From positions 1 to 64,000 of the forward strand of contig NZ_JAHCMB010000159.1 in NCBI RefSeq assembly GCF_019904155.1: a DNA stretch of 64,000 nt, written 5' to 3'. Shown in pieces: positions 54,233 to 63,984 of this stretch (position 1 is the stretch's first letter; each line of letters opens with the position of its first letter). The translations under genes and the position numbers were made by a program. The stretch comes from Paenibacillus sinensis (GTDB taxonomy: Bacteria; Bacillota; Bacilli; Paenibacillales; Paenibacillaceae). The notes beneath the pieces are model-generated. The model had not been told where the DNA came from, ran no database searches, and was given only the letters and a program-made list of their open reading frames with translations.

Positions 54233-56572
54233 ATGGTGAAAAGAATAAAGCTTCGATCGCTGTTTATAGGGGGATGTATTACCCTCTTTTTTCTTGTTCT
54301 GGTCGGAAGGGTATTCTGGATTCAGGTGCTGCAGAGCGACTTCTGGCAGCAGAAAGCCAGTGAGACCTGGGCGCATAAATCGATCATCAAGGCCCAGCGC
54401 GGAGAGATTACCGACCGCAATGGCACGGTTCTAGCAAGTGACGTGCCCGCCTATACCATTGTCATCGATCCGGAAGTTATACATACGCAGGGCATCCGGG
54501 ACGAGGTGGTGCAGGGGCTTCACGAGATTTTGAACAAGCCGGTATCCGAGCTGGAGAAGCTGGTTGACGCCAAAGACGAGAAGGGCAACTTTTGGAAAAG
54601 CCGCGAGGTCCGCAATGAAGGCTGGAAGGTAGATCAGACCGTTGTCGACAAGGTGATTGCTCTTCGCGACAAGATCGAGAAGGAGCACGGAATCCGTGAG
54701 ACGGGGATCGGCTATGTCAGCGACCAGAAGCGTTATTATCCGAAGAATTCATTGGCTGCGCATGTACTGGGCTACACGGACCGGGAGGGCAATGCCGTAG
54801 CGGGCCTTGAGGCTTTTTACGACGAGCAGCTCAAAGGCACCGATGGTTCCCTCAACTATCAGAGCGACGGGAACGGTGTGAAGCTTCCCAATGGGGATGA
54901 AACGTACAAGCCGGTCGTGAACGGCGATAACCTGAAGCTTTCGCTCGACAGCACAATTCAGTATTATATCGAAAATGCGATGAAGGAAGCGTATGATCAA
55001 TATCATCCCAAGACCATGACTGTCATCGCTGCCGATCCGAATACAATGGAGATTCTGGGCATGGCTAATCTGCCGACCTTCAATCCCAATGAGTATGGGG
55101 CGACGCAGGATCAGGGTGACTTTTACAATCATGCGGTCAAATCGATTTATGAGCCAGGCTCGACCTTCAAAATCGTGACTTTGGCCGGGACCGTTCAGGA
55201 GAAGCTGTTCAATCCGAATGCAACGTTCATGTCAGGCTCTATCCGGATCAAAGGTTACAGCAAACCGCTGCATGATATCAACCGCTCCGGCTGGGGAACG
55301 ATCAGCTATCTGGAAGGCGTTAAGCGTTCCTCCAACGTAGCTTTTGTCAAATTAGGTTACGAGATGCTGGGCAGAGACCGCCTGGTTCAATATATCAGGG
55401 ACTTCGGCTTTGATACCAAGACCGGTATCGACCTCCCCGGCGAAGCCAAGGGCGTTCTCACTCCTCATTACAATGTGGAATATGCAACCCTGGCATACGG
55501 TCACGGCAAGGTACAGGTTACGCCTATCCAGCAGCTCGCCGCCGTCTCGGCGGTAGCCAACGGCGGGAAGTTGATGAAACCGTATCTAGTCAAGGAAATT
55601 GACGATCCCAACACCGGCAAGGTGACTGTCACCAAGCCCGAGGTGGTGCGGCAGGTTCTCACCGAAGAGAGCGCCAAGCAGACCGGCCTCTATCTGGAGC
55701 AGGTCGTAGCTGACCAGACGATAGGCACTGGTCGTCATGCCTATATCGAGGGCTATCGGGTAGCCGGCAAGACTGGTACGGCTGTCAAGCCGGATGGGAA
55801 GGGCGGGTATGATTACACGAAGAATGTGGTATCATTCATCGGCTATGCGCCGGTGAACGATCCAAAGATCGCTGTCATCGTCATTATCGACGACCCGCAA
55901 ACCGAGCTTGGCGGTGGCGGAGTAGCTGCACCAATCTTCCAGAAGATCGTGTCCCAGTCGCTGGAGTATATGGGAGTGCCCAAGACATACACCGATCAAG
56001 AGAAGAAGACCAAGAACCAGACGGAAGCGGCTGTTACGCGCAAGGCCCCGGATCTGACTGGCCAGACGATGAAATCGGCCAGACAACAGCTGCTGAATCA
56101 GGGCTTCGATTTCGAGAGCGTAGGCTCCGGCGACAAGGTGATCAGCCAATATCCGGAGGCTGGAACGGCTCTTGTGACGGGTCAGAAGGTGTATCTGCTC
56201 AGCGAGCAGACCGATAACCCTTCCATTCCGGACCTGAAGGGCGCATCGCTTCGCGATGCTCTGGAAATTCTGAGCCTGCTTAAGGTCGGAATCCAGGTGA
56301 GCGGCGAGGGTTATGTAACCGAACAGTCTGTGACCCAGAAGAATGGTAAGGCGGAAGTAACCCTTACGCTGAAGCCATACGGTCAGGAAGAAGCCAAGGC
56401 AGAGGCCACCGGAGACGATACCGGAGCAGGCGGCGGTGATGGTAAAGGAAGCGCAGGCGCTGCGGATAATGGCGCAAATGCTTCAGTGAATGGTGCTGCC
56501 GCAGATCCATCTTCCGGAAAAGGCTCTGTCAGCAATGAGGCCGCGAACGCGCCCGCCACGACGACGAACTAG
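54233..56572 (+). CDS. pbpB: Division transpeptidase PBP2B (class B PBP with PASTA domains)
   Basis: A 779-residue class B penicillin-binding protein for septal peptidoglycan. A short cytoplasmic tail and membrane helix (about 12-30) precede the dimerisation domain (RGEITDRNGTVLASDVPAYTIVIDP). The transpeptidase domain has S310-T-F-K, RSSN and VAGKTGTA. Two PASTA domains follow (about 600-720). The last ~55 residues are a low-complexity Gly/Ala/Asn/Ser tail, longer than in B. subtilis PbpB. I take ATG 54233, 7 bases after GTGAGG; TTG 54227 is upstream. Order ftsL-pbpB-spoVD is as in Bacillus. Confidence 0.94.
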   Translation: MVKRIKLRSLFIGGCITLFFLVLVGRVFWIQVLQSDFWQQKASETWAHKSIIKAQRGEITDRNGTVLASDVPAYTIVIDPEVIHTQGIRDEVVQGLHEILNKPVSELEKLVDAKDEKGNFWKSREVRNEGWKVDQTVVDKVIALRDKIEKEHGIRETGIGYVSDQKRYYPKNSLAAHVLGYTDREGNAVAGLEAFYDEQLKGTDGSLNYQSDGNGVKLPNGDETYKPVVNGDNLKLSLDSTIQYYIENAMKEAYDQYHPKTMTVIAADPNTMEILGMANLPTFNPNEYGATQDQGDFYNHAVKSIYEPGSTFKIVTLAGTVQEKLFNPNATFMSGSIRIKGYSKPLHDINRSGWGTISYLEGVKRSSNVAFVKLGYEMLGRDRLVQYIRDFGFDTKTGIDLPGEAKGVLTPHYNVEYATLAYGHGKVQVTPIQQLAAVSAVANGGKLMKPYLVKEIDDPNTGKVTVTKPEVVRQVLTEESAKQTGLYLEQVVADQTIGTGRHAYIEGYRVAGKTGTAVKPDGKGGYDYTKNVVSFIGYAPVNDPKIAVIVIIDDPQTELGGGGVAAPIFQKIVSQSLEYMGVPKTYTDQEKKTKNQTEAAVTRKAPDLTGQTMKSARQQLLNQGFDFESVGSGDKVISQYPEAGTALVTGQKVYLLSEQTDNPSIPDLKGASLRDALEILSLLKVGIQVSGEGYVTEQSVTQKNGKAEVTLTLKPYGQEEAKAEATGDDTGAGGGDGKGSAGAADNGANASVNGAAADPSSGKGSVSNEAANAPATTTN

Positions 56573-56678
56573 GCTTGTTCTAACCTCGGTTTGTCCCGAA
56601 TAGCATGGAGACAAGGATAAACGCCTGAAGACGTCTATTCAAGAAGCCATGTCTATTTGCGGAAAGCGGGGTTGACGT

Positions 56679-58604
56679 ATGAAAGTGTCGAAAATCATGT
56701 CGCGGCGGCGCATGCTGTGGACGTTGCTCGGGCTTGCCGTGCTGTTCGTGGCTCTGGCTCTGCGCCTGGCTTATGTTCAGCTGGCCGAAGGCGAAGAGTT
56801 GACCGCGAAGGCGGAGGATTCATGGCGCCGGAACATCCCGTTCACGGCGAAGCGGGGCGAGATTATGGACCGGAACGGGACGAAGCTCGCTTACAATGTC
56901 AGTTCGCCTACCATCTATGCCATCCCGGTCCAGGTCAAGGACAAGGGAGGGACGGCACAGAAGCTGGCTCCCCTGCTTGGAATGACGCAAGAGAAGCTGG
57001 TTACCCTTTTATCCAAGAGAGAATCCACGGTGAGACTGCAGCCCGGCGGACGCAAAATTACGATGGAGCTTGCCGGAAGCATTCGTGATTTGCAGCTGCC
57101 GGGCATCGTTGTTGCCGAAGACAGCAAGCGGTTCTATCCATACGGGGATCTTGCCGCGCATATTTTGGGGTTCACGGGAATCGACAACCAGGGGATAACC
57201 GGGATCGAGACCGTCTATGACAAGCTGCTGAAAGGGATCGGCGGGAACATTTCGTATCTCTCCGACGCCGGCGGCGGGCTGATGCCCGGCTCTTCGGAGA
57301 AATACGCGGAGCCGCAGGACGGACTGAATCTGGAGCTGACGATCGACAAGCAGATTCAATCGATTATGGAGCGCGAGCTGGATCAGGCCATGGTGAAGTA
57401 TCAGGCCAACGCCAGCTGGGCAATCGCGATGAACCCGAAGAACGGGGAGATACTGGCCATGGCCAGCCGTCCGGGCTATGAGCCGGGGCAGTACAAGGAA
57501 TACGATTCATCGATCTATAACCGGGACTTGCCGATCTGGATGACGTACGAGCCCGGTTCGACCTTCAAGATTATCACGCTGGCCGCCGCGCTCAACGAGC
57601 ACAAGGTGGATCTGCAGAACGACCGCTTCTTCGATCCGGGCTATATCGAGGTCGGCGGGGCGAAGCTGCGCTGCTGGAAGAAAGGCGGCCACGGCAGCGA
57701 GACATTCCTGCAGGTTGTCGAGAATTCCTGTAACCCGGGCTTTGTCGTACTGGGCCAGCGGCTCGGTAAGGATACACTGTTTCAGTACATCCGCAACTTC
57801 GGCTTCGGCAGCAAAACAGGGATCGACCTGAACGGCGAGGAGAATGGCATCCTGTTCAAACCGTCCAAGGTTGGTCCTGTAGAGCTGGCGACGACAGCTT
57901 TCGGCCAAGGCGTCTCGGTGACGCCGATCCAGCAGATTGCAGCAGTGTCGGCCGCCATTAACGGAGGCAAGCTCTATAAGCCGCATGTCGCCAAGGCATG
58001 GATCAACCCGGACACCGGAGCTACGGTGTCGGAGGTCAAGCCGGAGCTTGTGCGGCAGGTCATCTCCGAAGACACCTCCAAGAAGGTGCGCGAAGCGCTG
58101 GAGAGCGTCGTTGCCAAAGGTACGGGCCGTCCGGCCTTTATCGACGGCTACCGGGTCGGTGGCAAGACCGGTACCGCACAGAAGGTCGTGAACGGCCGGT
58201 ACTCCGCGTCGGAGCATATTGTATCCTTCGTCGGCTTCGCGCCGGCAGATGATCCCCAAATCGTTGTGTACACGGCCGTCGATAACCCGAAGGGCATCCA
58301 GTTCGGCGGCGTTGTCGCCGCGCCAATCGTGCAGAGCATCCTGGAGGATTCGCTGCATTATATGAAAGTACCGCAGCGGACCGATCAGCTCGCCAAAGTC
58401 TACAAGTACGGCGAGACGCCAATCGATACCGTGCCGGATCTCGTAGGGGCGTCGGTTCAGGATATTTACGAGGATATGAACATGAACTTCAACCTGGTCC
58501 GCTCCGGAACCGGCGATACGGTGATCAACCAGGCGCCCAAGGCGGGAACGCGGATGGAGCGCGGTTCAACGATCCGGATTTATATGGGCGCATCAAGTCC
58601 ATAA
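56679..58604 (+). CDS. spoVD: Stage V sporulation protein D, class B PBP
   Basis: A 641-residue class B PBP used for spore cortex peptidoglycan. The membrane helix is at about 12-32, the dimerisation domain has RGEIMDRNGTKLAYNVSSPTIYA, and the catalytic motifs are S294-T-F-K, an S-C-N triad in VENSCNPGF, and GGKTGTAQK. One PASTA domain closes the protein (about 578-641, TVPDLVGASVQDIYEDM). Placement between pbpB and murE is the B. subtilis order. It could also have a vegetative role, but the neighbourhood favours SpoVD. The ATG follows GCGGGG weakly. Confidence 0.93.
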   Translation: MKVSKIMSRRRMLWTLLGLAVLFVALALRLAYVQLAEGEELTAKAEDSWRRNIPFTAKRGEIMDRNGTKLAYNVSSPTIYAIPVQVKDKGGTAQKLAPLLGMTQEKLVTLLSKRESTVRLQPGGRKITMELAGSIRDLQLPGIVVAEDSKRFYPYGDLAAHILGFTGIDNQGITGIETVYDKLLKGIGGNISYLSDAGGGLMPGSSEKYAEPQDGLNLELTIDKQIQSIMERELDQAMVKYQANASWAIAMNPKNGEILAMASRPGYEPGQYKEYDSSIYNRDLPIWMTYEPGSTFKIITLAAALNEHKVDLQNDRFFDPGYIEVGGAKLRCWKKGGHGSETFLQVVENSCNPGFVVLGQRLGKDTLFQYIRNFGFGSKTGIDLNGEENGILFKPSKVGPVELATTAFGQGVSVTPIQQIAAVSAAINGGKLYKPHVAKAWINPDTGATVSEVKPELVRQVISEDTSKKVREALESVVAKGTGRPAFIDGYRVGGKTGTAQKVVNGRYSASEHIVSFVGFAPADDPQIVVYTAVDNPKGIQFGGVVAAPIVQSILEDSLHYMKVPQRTDQLAKVYKYGETPIDTVPDLVGASVQDIYEDMNMNFNLVRSGTGDTVINQAPKAGTRMERGSTIRIYMGASSP

Positions 58605-58676
58605 TGTTAGATAGAACGTATGACAGATTGAATGAAGAAGAAACGTGATCTGAATCAGTAGAGCGAGGGATTGAAC

Positions 58677-60164
58677 ATGAAATTAGAAGAACTCTCTTCC
58701 TGTCTGGCCGCCGCGCGCCTGTACGGCGACGGCGGCACTGAAATAACCGACCTTCAGGCCGACTCCCGGAAGGTGAAGGCTGGCGATCTGTTCATCTGCC
58801 TGCCGGGCTTCACCGTCGACGGGCATGATTACGCGCCGCAGGCGGCTGCGGCCGGAGCGGCGGCGCTTGTAGTGGAGCGGCGACTTGATCTTGATCTGCC
58901 GCAAATCGTGGTTGGCGACAGCCGCTTCGCGATGGCCCTGCTGTCGAACGTATTCTTCGGTTCGCCAAGCAGCCGGATGAAGATGATCGGTGTCACCGGA
59001 ACCAACGGCAAGACGACGACCACTTATCTGATTGAGCGTGTTCTGGAAGATCACGGCGTCAAGACGGGATTGATCGGAACGATTCAAATGCGCTACGGAG
59101 GGGTCAGTTATCCAATGCCCCGGACAACGCCGGAATCGCTTGAGCTTCAGCGTCATCTGCATGATATGGTTACCCAGGGTGTGGAGAGCTGCGTGATGGA
59201 GGTGTCTTCGCACGCACTGGAGCAGGGACGCGTGAAGGGGACCGATTTCCGGACCGCAATTTTTACCAATTTGACCCAGGACCATCTTGATTACCATCAT
59301 ACGATGGAGGAGTACCGCGCCGCGAAGGGGCTGTTCTTCTCAAGACTCGGCAATGCTCTCTCTTCCCGCAAGGAAGAACGCAAATACGCCGTGCTGAACG
59401 CTGACGATGAAGCCAGCCTCTATTTCGCGGCACAGACGGCGGCGGAGACGATCACCTACGGCATCGACAGCGAAGCAGACGTCCGTGCCTCACGGATTTC
59501 CATAACCGGCAAAGGCACCTTCTTCCACGTGGATACCTTTAAGGGATCGGCGGATATTTCTCTGAAAATGGTCGGCAAATTCAACGTCTACAACGCGCTG
59601 GCCGCCATTACGGCGTGTCTGCTTGAAGATGTTTCGCTGGAGGACATCAAGCGGAGCCTGGAATCGGTCCCCGGCGTCAGCGGACGCGTAGAGGCAGTGG
59701 AGGAAGGCCAGCCGTATACAGTGGTGGTGGATTACGCCCATACGCCTGACGGACTCGAGAATGTACTGAAGACGGTGAATGAATTCGCTGAAGGCAAGGT
59801 GCTGACCGTCTTTGGCTGCGGTGGAGACCGCGACAAGACGAAGCGCCCGCTGATGGGCAAGATCGCCGCCAAGTACAGCGATCATGTGCTGGTTACCTCC
59901 GATAATCCGCGCACCGAGAATCCGGACGATATTCTGAAGGATATCGAGGCGGGGCTGATCGAGGACGACGTGGAGCGCAGCCGGTACGAGCTGATTGTGG
60001 ACCGGCGCGAAGCGATCGGGAAAGCTGTTGATATGGCAAGCCCCGGAGATGTAGTATTGATTGCGGGGAAAGGTCATGAGACCTACCAGCTGATCGGCGG
60101 CGCGGTTCTCGATTTCGACGACCGCATTGTCGCCAAAGAAGCCATAAGGGGTAGAAGCCATTGA
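58677..60164 (+). CDS. murE: UDP-MurNAc-tripeptide synthetase MurE (meso-DAP type)
   Basis: A 495-residue Mur ligase that adds the third residue of the stem peptide. The N-terminal UDP-binding domain has QADSRKVKAGDLFICLPG. The ATP motif is GVTGTNGKTTTTYLIE near 108, the central part has TPESLELQRHLHDMV and the carbamoylated lysine region. The C-terminal domain contains TSDNPRTENPDDI; the DNPR signature points to meso-diaminopimelate as substrate. ATG 58677 follows GAGGGA; TTG 58671 is an alternative. The stop overlaps murF by 4 bases. Confidence 0.96.
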   Translation: MKLEELSSCLAAARLYGDGGTEITDLQADSRKVKAGDLFICLPGFTVDGHDYAPQAAAAGAAALVVERRLDLDLPQIVVGDSRFAMALLSNVFFGSPSSRMKMIGVTGTNGKTTTTYLIERVLEDHGVKTGLIGTIQMRYGGVSYPMPRTTPESLELQRHLHDMVTQGVESCVMEVSSHALEQGRVKGTDFRTAIFTNLTQDHLDYHHTMEEYRAAKGLFFSRLGNALSSRKEERKYAVLNADDEASLYFAAQTAAETITYGIDSEADVRASRISITGKGTFFHVDTFKGSADISLKMVGKFNVYNALAAITACLLEDVSLEDIKRSLESVPGVSGRVEAVEEGQPYTVVVDYAHTPDGLENVLKTVNEFAEGKVLTVFGCGGDRDKTKRPLMGKIAAKYSDHVLVTSDNPRTENPDDILKDIEAGLIEDDVERSRYELIVDRREAIGKAVDMASPGDVVLIAGKGHETYQLIGGAVLDFDDRIVAKEAIRGRSH

Positions 60165-61558
60165 TTACAAGAACACTGGGAGCCGTCGCTGCTATGTGCG
60201 GCGGCGAACTTTCGCCGGGCAGCTCTACGGAGACTCGTATCGAGGGAGTCGTCACCGATTCCCGTAAGATCACGCCCGGCTGCCTGTTCGTGCCGTTGTC
60301 CGGCGACAATTTCGACGGGCATGATTATGCCGCGGCCGCGCTGGCGGAAGGAGCCGCCGCGACGCTGTGGTCGGCGGGGAAGGGACCTGCGCCGGCGGGG
60401 AACGCCGTCGTGGTCGACGACACACTTGCCGCGCTGCAGGCGCTCGCCGCGTCATACTTAAGCGAAGCGGCGCCTCGCGTCGTTGCCGTTACCGGGAGCA
60501 ACGGCAAGACGACGACCAAGGATATGATCACCGCCCTGCTGGAGACCACGTTCAGGGTTCACAAGACGCAGGGTAATTTCAATAATCATATCGGGCTGCC
60601 GCTCACCATTCTGAGCATGCCTGAGGATACCGAGATTGCGGTGCTGGAGATGGGCATGAGCGCGCGCGGCGAAATTTCGCTGCTCTCGTCGATCGGCCAG
60701 CCCGATACGGCCGTCATTACCAATATCGGCGAATCCCATCTTCTCCAGCTTGGCTCCCGTAAGGAAATCGCACGGGCGAAGCTGGAGATCGTGGAAGGGC
60801 TGCGCCGCGGCGGGCTGCTGATCTATAACGGCGATGAGCCGCTGCTCGCCGAAGTTATGAAGGAGCCGGAGTTCAAAGCGCCGGAAGGCATGCAGACATT
60901 CCGCTTCGGCCTGGAGGCGAGCGATGATGATTATCCGACCGGCATTATGAATCATCCGGGAGGCACAACCTTCACCTCCAGCCGTCATGACGGCCAGGTG
61001 TTCACGCTGCCGCTTCCGGGGCGCCATAATGTGGTCAACTGCCTGGCCGCCATGGCGGTCGCGGAGCATTACGGCGTCACCGGCGAGAAGATGGCGGAAG
61101 GCCTCGCGGGTCTCAAGCTGACCGGCATGCGAATCGAGCTGATCCAGACGAAGGCCGGCCTTACGCTGCTGAATGATGCCTACAACGCCAGTCCGACCTC
61201 GATGAAAGCCGCGATCGATGTCCTTCAGTCCATGAAGGGAGCCGGTTCCAAAATCGCGGTGCTGGGGGACATGCTTGAGCTTGGGCCCGAAGAAGCGGGC
61301 TTTCACGCCGAAGTCGGATCTTATCTGGATGCCGCCAAGGTCGACCGGGTCTTTACATACGGCCCCCTGTCCCTTCATCTGGCTGACGCGGCCAGAGCCT
61401 CTTTTGGCCCGGATCGGGTGCATGCGTACACCGGCAAAACCGAGCTGACAGAGGCGCTCCTGAATACGGTGGGCCCGAAGGACATTGTGCTGTTCAAGGC
61501 GTCGCGAGGCATGAAGCTGGAAGAGACGCTTCAGGCTCTGAGAGCCCGTTTTGATTAA
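60161..61558 (+). CDS. murF: UDP-MurNAc-tripeptide--D-Ala-D-Ala ligase MurF
   Basis: A 465-residue Mur ligase adding D-Ala-D-Ala. It begins (M)ITRTLGAVAAMCGGEL and has VTDSRKITPGCLFVPLSGDNFDGHDY. The ATP motif is VTGSNGKTTTKDMI, then TQGNFNNHIGLPLTIL, a MurF signature, and NDAYNASPTSMKAAID in the C-terminal half. The start is TTG at 60161 overlapping the murE stop (TTGA), with AAGGGG upstream. mraY starts 35 bases later. Confidence 0.96.
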   Translation: MITRTLGAVAAMCGGELSPGSSTETRIEGVVTDSRKITPGCLFVPLSGDNFDGHDYAAAALAEGAAATLWSAGKGPAPAGNAVVVDDTLAALQALAASYLSEAAPRVVAVTGSNGKTTTKDMITALLETTFRVHKTQGNFNNHIGLPLTILSMPEDTEIAVLEMGMSARGEISLLSSIGQPDTAVITNIGESHLLQLGSRKEIARAKLEIVEGLRRGGLLIYNGDEPLLAEVMKEPEFKAPEGMQTFRFGLEASDDDYPTGIMNHPGGTTFTSSRHDGQVFTLPLPGRHNVVNCLAAMAVAEHYGVTGEKMAEGLAGLKLTGMRIELIQTKAGLTLLNDAYNASPTSMKAAIDVLQSMKGAGSKIAVLGDMLELGPEEAGFHAEVGSYLDAAKVDRVFTYGPLSLHLADAARASFGPDRVHAYTGKTELTEALLNTVGPKDIVLFKASRGMKLEETLQALRARFD

Positions 61559-61593
61559 TGCTGTAATAGCAAGAGATTTGAGAGGGTGAACCC

Positions 61594-62559
61594 GTGGATT
61601 ACCAACTGCTGCTACTGACCATATCCGTATCCTTTATCCTTGCGGTGATCGCCGCTCCGCTGCTGATCCCGCTGCTGCGCCGGATGAAATTCGGCCAGCA
61701 GGTCCGAGACGACGGGCCGCAGAGCCATCTGAAGAAAGCAGGTACGCCTACGATGGGCGGCATCATCATCATTGTGGCGTTTACGCTGTCGTACCTGAAA
61801 TTCTCCGTCGTCAACACGGACTTTTACGTGCTGCTGGTGGCGACGCTCGGGTACGGGCTGATCGGCTTTCTGGACGATTACATCAAAATCGTCTTCAAGC
61901 GCTCGCTCGGCCTGACGCCGCGCCAGAAGCTGCTCGGCCAGCTCGTTGTCGGCGCGGTCATGTGCGCGCTGCTGATCTCCGCGGGACATAGCACCGCGAT
62001 CAGCATTCCCGGAACCTCCGTCAGCTTCGACTGGACGGGATGGTTCTACTACCCGTTCATCGTCATCATGATGATGGCGATCACGAACGCCGTCAACTTC
62101 ACGGACGGTGTCGACGGACTGTTGTCCGGCACGGCCGCCATCGCGCTTGCCGCCTATGCGGTTGTGGCGATGCAGGCGACTTCCATCGCCGCGGGCGTCT
62201 GCGCCGCCGCGATGATCGGCGCGGTGCTCGGCTTTCTCGTGTTTAACGCCCATCCGGCGAAAGTCTTCATGGGCGATACCGGCTCGCTGGGCATTGGCGG
62301 CGCCATCGGCGCCATCGCCATCGTCACCAAAAGCGAGCTGCTGTTCATTGTTATCGGAGGCATTTTTGTCATTGAAATGCTGTCGGTGGTCCTGCAGGTG
62401 ACATCCTTCAAGACCCGGGGCAAGCGCATCTTCAAGATGAGCCCGATCCACCACCATTTTGAGCTGAGCGGCTGGTCGGAATGGCGGGTTGTCATTTCGT
62501 TCTGGGCGGTCGGCATCGTGCTGGCCGGTCTCGGACTATACATTAGCAAGGGGTTGTAG
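61594..62559 (+). CDS. mraY: Phospho-MurNAc-pentapeptide transferase MraY
   Basis: A 321-residue integral membrane enzyme with about ten helices, which makes lipid I from UDP-MurNAc-pentapeptide and undecaprenyl phosphate. Motifs are HLKKAGTPTMGGIIII, LGFLDDYIK-like IGFLDDYIKIVFKRSLGLTPRQK, NAVNFTDGVDGLLSG, FNAHPAKVFMGDTGSLGIGG and the HHHFE active-site motif near 290. The start is GTG at 61594 with AGAGGGTG upstream. murD starts 3 bases after the stop. Confidence 0.97.
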   Translation: MDYQLLLLTISVSFILAVIAAPLLIPLLRRMKFGQQVRDDGPQSHLKKAGTPTMGGIIIIVAFTLSYLKFSVVNTDFYVLLVATLGYGLIGFLDDYIKIVFKRSLGLTPRQKLLGQLVVGAVMCALLISAGHSTAISIPGTSVSFDWTGWFYYPFIVIMMMAITNAVNFTDGVDGLLSGTAAIALAAYAVVAMQATSIAAGVCAAAMIGAVLGFLVFNAHPAKVFMGDTGSLGIGGAIGAIAIVTKSELLFIVIGGIFVIEMLSVVLQVTSFKTRGKRIFKMSPIHHHFELSGWSEWRVVISFWAVGIVLAGLGLYISKGL

Positions 62560-62562
62560 GCA

Positions 62563-63984
62563 ATGAAACATCCGGATCAATACCGCGGCGAGGAGACGAT
62601 CGTGCTCGGCCTTGCCAAGAGCGGCGTTCAGGTAGCCAAGGTGCTGCATGAACGCGGCGCCCTGGTTACGGTCAACGATAAAAAAGATAGAGAACAATGT
62701 CCCGAAGCTTCTGAACTGGAGTCTTTGGGAATTTCTGTTATATGCGGAGGCCACCCGGACGGCCTGATTCATGAAGGCGTCAAGCTTGTTGTCAAAAACC
62801 CGGGCATCCCGTATTCCGCTGCGCCCGTGCAGAAAGCGCTGGAACTCGGCATCGAAGTCGTTACTGAGGTCGAAGTAGCCTATCATCTGTGCAAGGCTCC
62901 GATTATCGGCATCACCGGCTCCAACGGCAAGACCACCACGACGACCTGGGTCGGCAAAATGCTGGAGGCCGCCGGGATGAATCCCATCGTCGCGGGCAAT
63001 ATCGGCACGCCGCTCTGTCAGGCGGCGCAGGAAGCCGAAGAAGACAACTGGATGGTGGTCGAGCTGAGCAGCTTTCAGCTGAAGGGCACGCAGGATTTCC
63101 GGCCCAAGGTGGGCTGTCTGCTGAATGTGGCCGAGACTCATCTTGACTATCACGGAGACATGCGGGATTATGTCGAATCCAAAGCCAAGCTGTTCGCTAA
63201 TCAGGGAGCAACCGATACGGCCGTCCTGAACTGGGACGACCCTTATTGCAGGGAACTCGTGCCGTACATGAAGGGAATGATTCTTCCCTTCTCCATGACC
63301 GAGGAGCTCGTGCAGGGCGTGTTTGTCCGGCCGACTTATGTGCCGGATGTGGAGGATAACCTGAAGCGGACGATCATCTACCGCGATTACACCGAGAGCG
63401 AGACCGTAATCGCGGAGGTGGACTCCATCGGTCTGCCCGGCCGCTTCAATGTGGAGAATGCGCTGGCGGCCTGCGCCATCTCCATCGCAGCTGGAGCTGA
63501 TCCCGGAGGTCTCGCGGAGATGCTGGCCTCGTTCCGGGGCGTGGAGCACCGTCTGGAATATGTTGCGGACAAGAACGGTGCCGCCTATTACAACAACTCC
63601 AAAGCGACCAATGCCAAAGCTACGACCATGGCACTTGTCTCGTTCAGGCAGCCGATCGTCCTGATCGCCGGCGGGCTCGACCGCGGCTCCGACTATATGG
63701 AGCTTGTCCCAATTCTTGAAGGCCGCGTCAAAGCGTTGGTCACACTAGGCCAGACCAAGGACAAGCTGGCTGCTGTCGCGAAGCTCGCGGGATTAAAGAC
63801 GGTGCTCACCGTCGATAATGAAGGCAGCGCCGCCTCGGTGCTGCAGAAGGCCGTTCGGGAAGCCGCCGCATTGGCGGAAGAGGGAGACGTCGTGCTGCTG
63901 TCGCCCGCATGCGCAAGCTGGGATATGTTCAAATCCTATGAAGAGCGCGGGCGTATTTTTAAAGAGGCGGTGCATAATCTGTAA
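62563..63984 (+). CDS. murD: UDP-MurNAc-L-Ala--D-Glu ligase MurD
   Basis: A 473-residue Mur ligase adding D-glutamate. The N-terminal Rossmann-like domain begins YRGEETIVLGLAKSGVQVAKVL. The ATP motif is GITGSNGKTTTTTWVG near 125, followed by GNIGTPLCQAA and VVELSSFQLKGT. The C-terminal domain has YYNNSKATNAKATTMAL, LIAGGLDRGSDY and LLSPACASWDMFKSYEERG. Length is normal and the gene is complete. The remaining bases 63985-64000 contain GTAGGGGGG, likely the ribosome binding site of the next dcw gene outside the window. Confidence 0.97.
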   Translation: MKHPDQYRGEETIVLGLAKSGVQVAKVLHERGALVTVNDKKDREQCPEASELESLGISVICGGHPDGLIHEGVKLVVKNPGIPYSAAPVQKALELGIEVVTEVEVAYHLCKAPIIGITGSNGKTTTTTWVGKMLEAAGMNPIVAGNIGTPLCQAAQEAEEDNWMVVELSSFQLKGTQDFRPKVGCLLNVAETHLDYHGDMRDYVESKAKLFANQGATDTAVLNWDDPYCRELVPYMKGMILPFSMTEELVQGVFVRPTYVPDVEDNLKRTIIYRDYTESETVIAEVDSIGLPGRFNVENALAACAISIAAGADPGGLAEMLASFRGVEHRLEYVADKNGAAYYNNSKATNAKATTMALVSFRQPIVLIAGGLDRGSDYMELVPILEGRVKALVTLGQTKDKLAAVAKLAGLKTVLTVDNEGSAASVLQKAVREAAALAEEGDVVLLSPACASWDMFKSYEERGRIFKEAVHNL

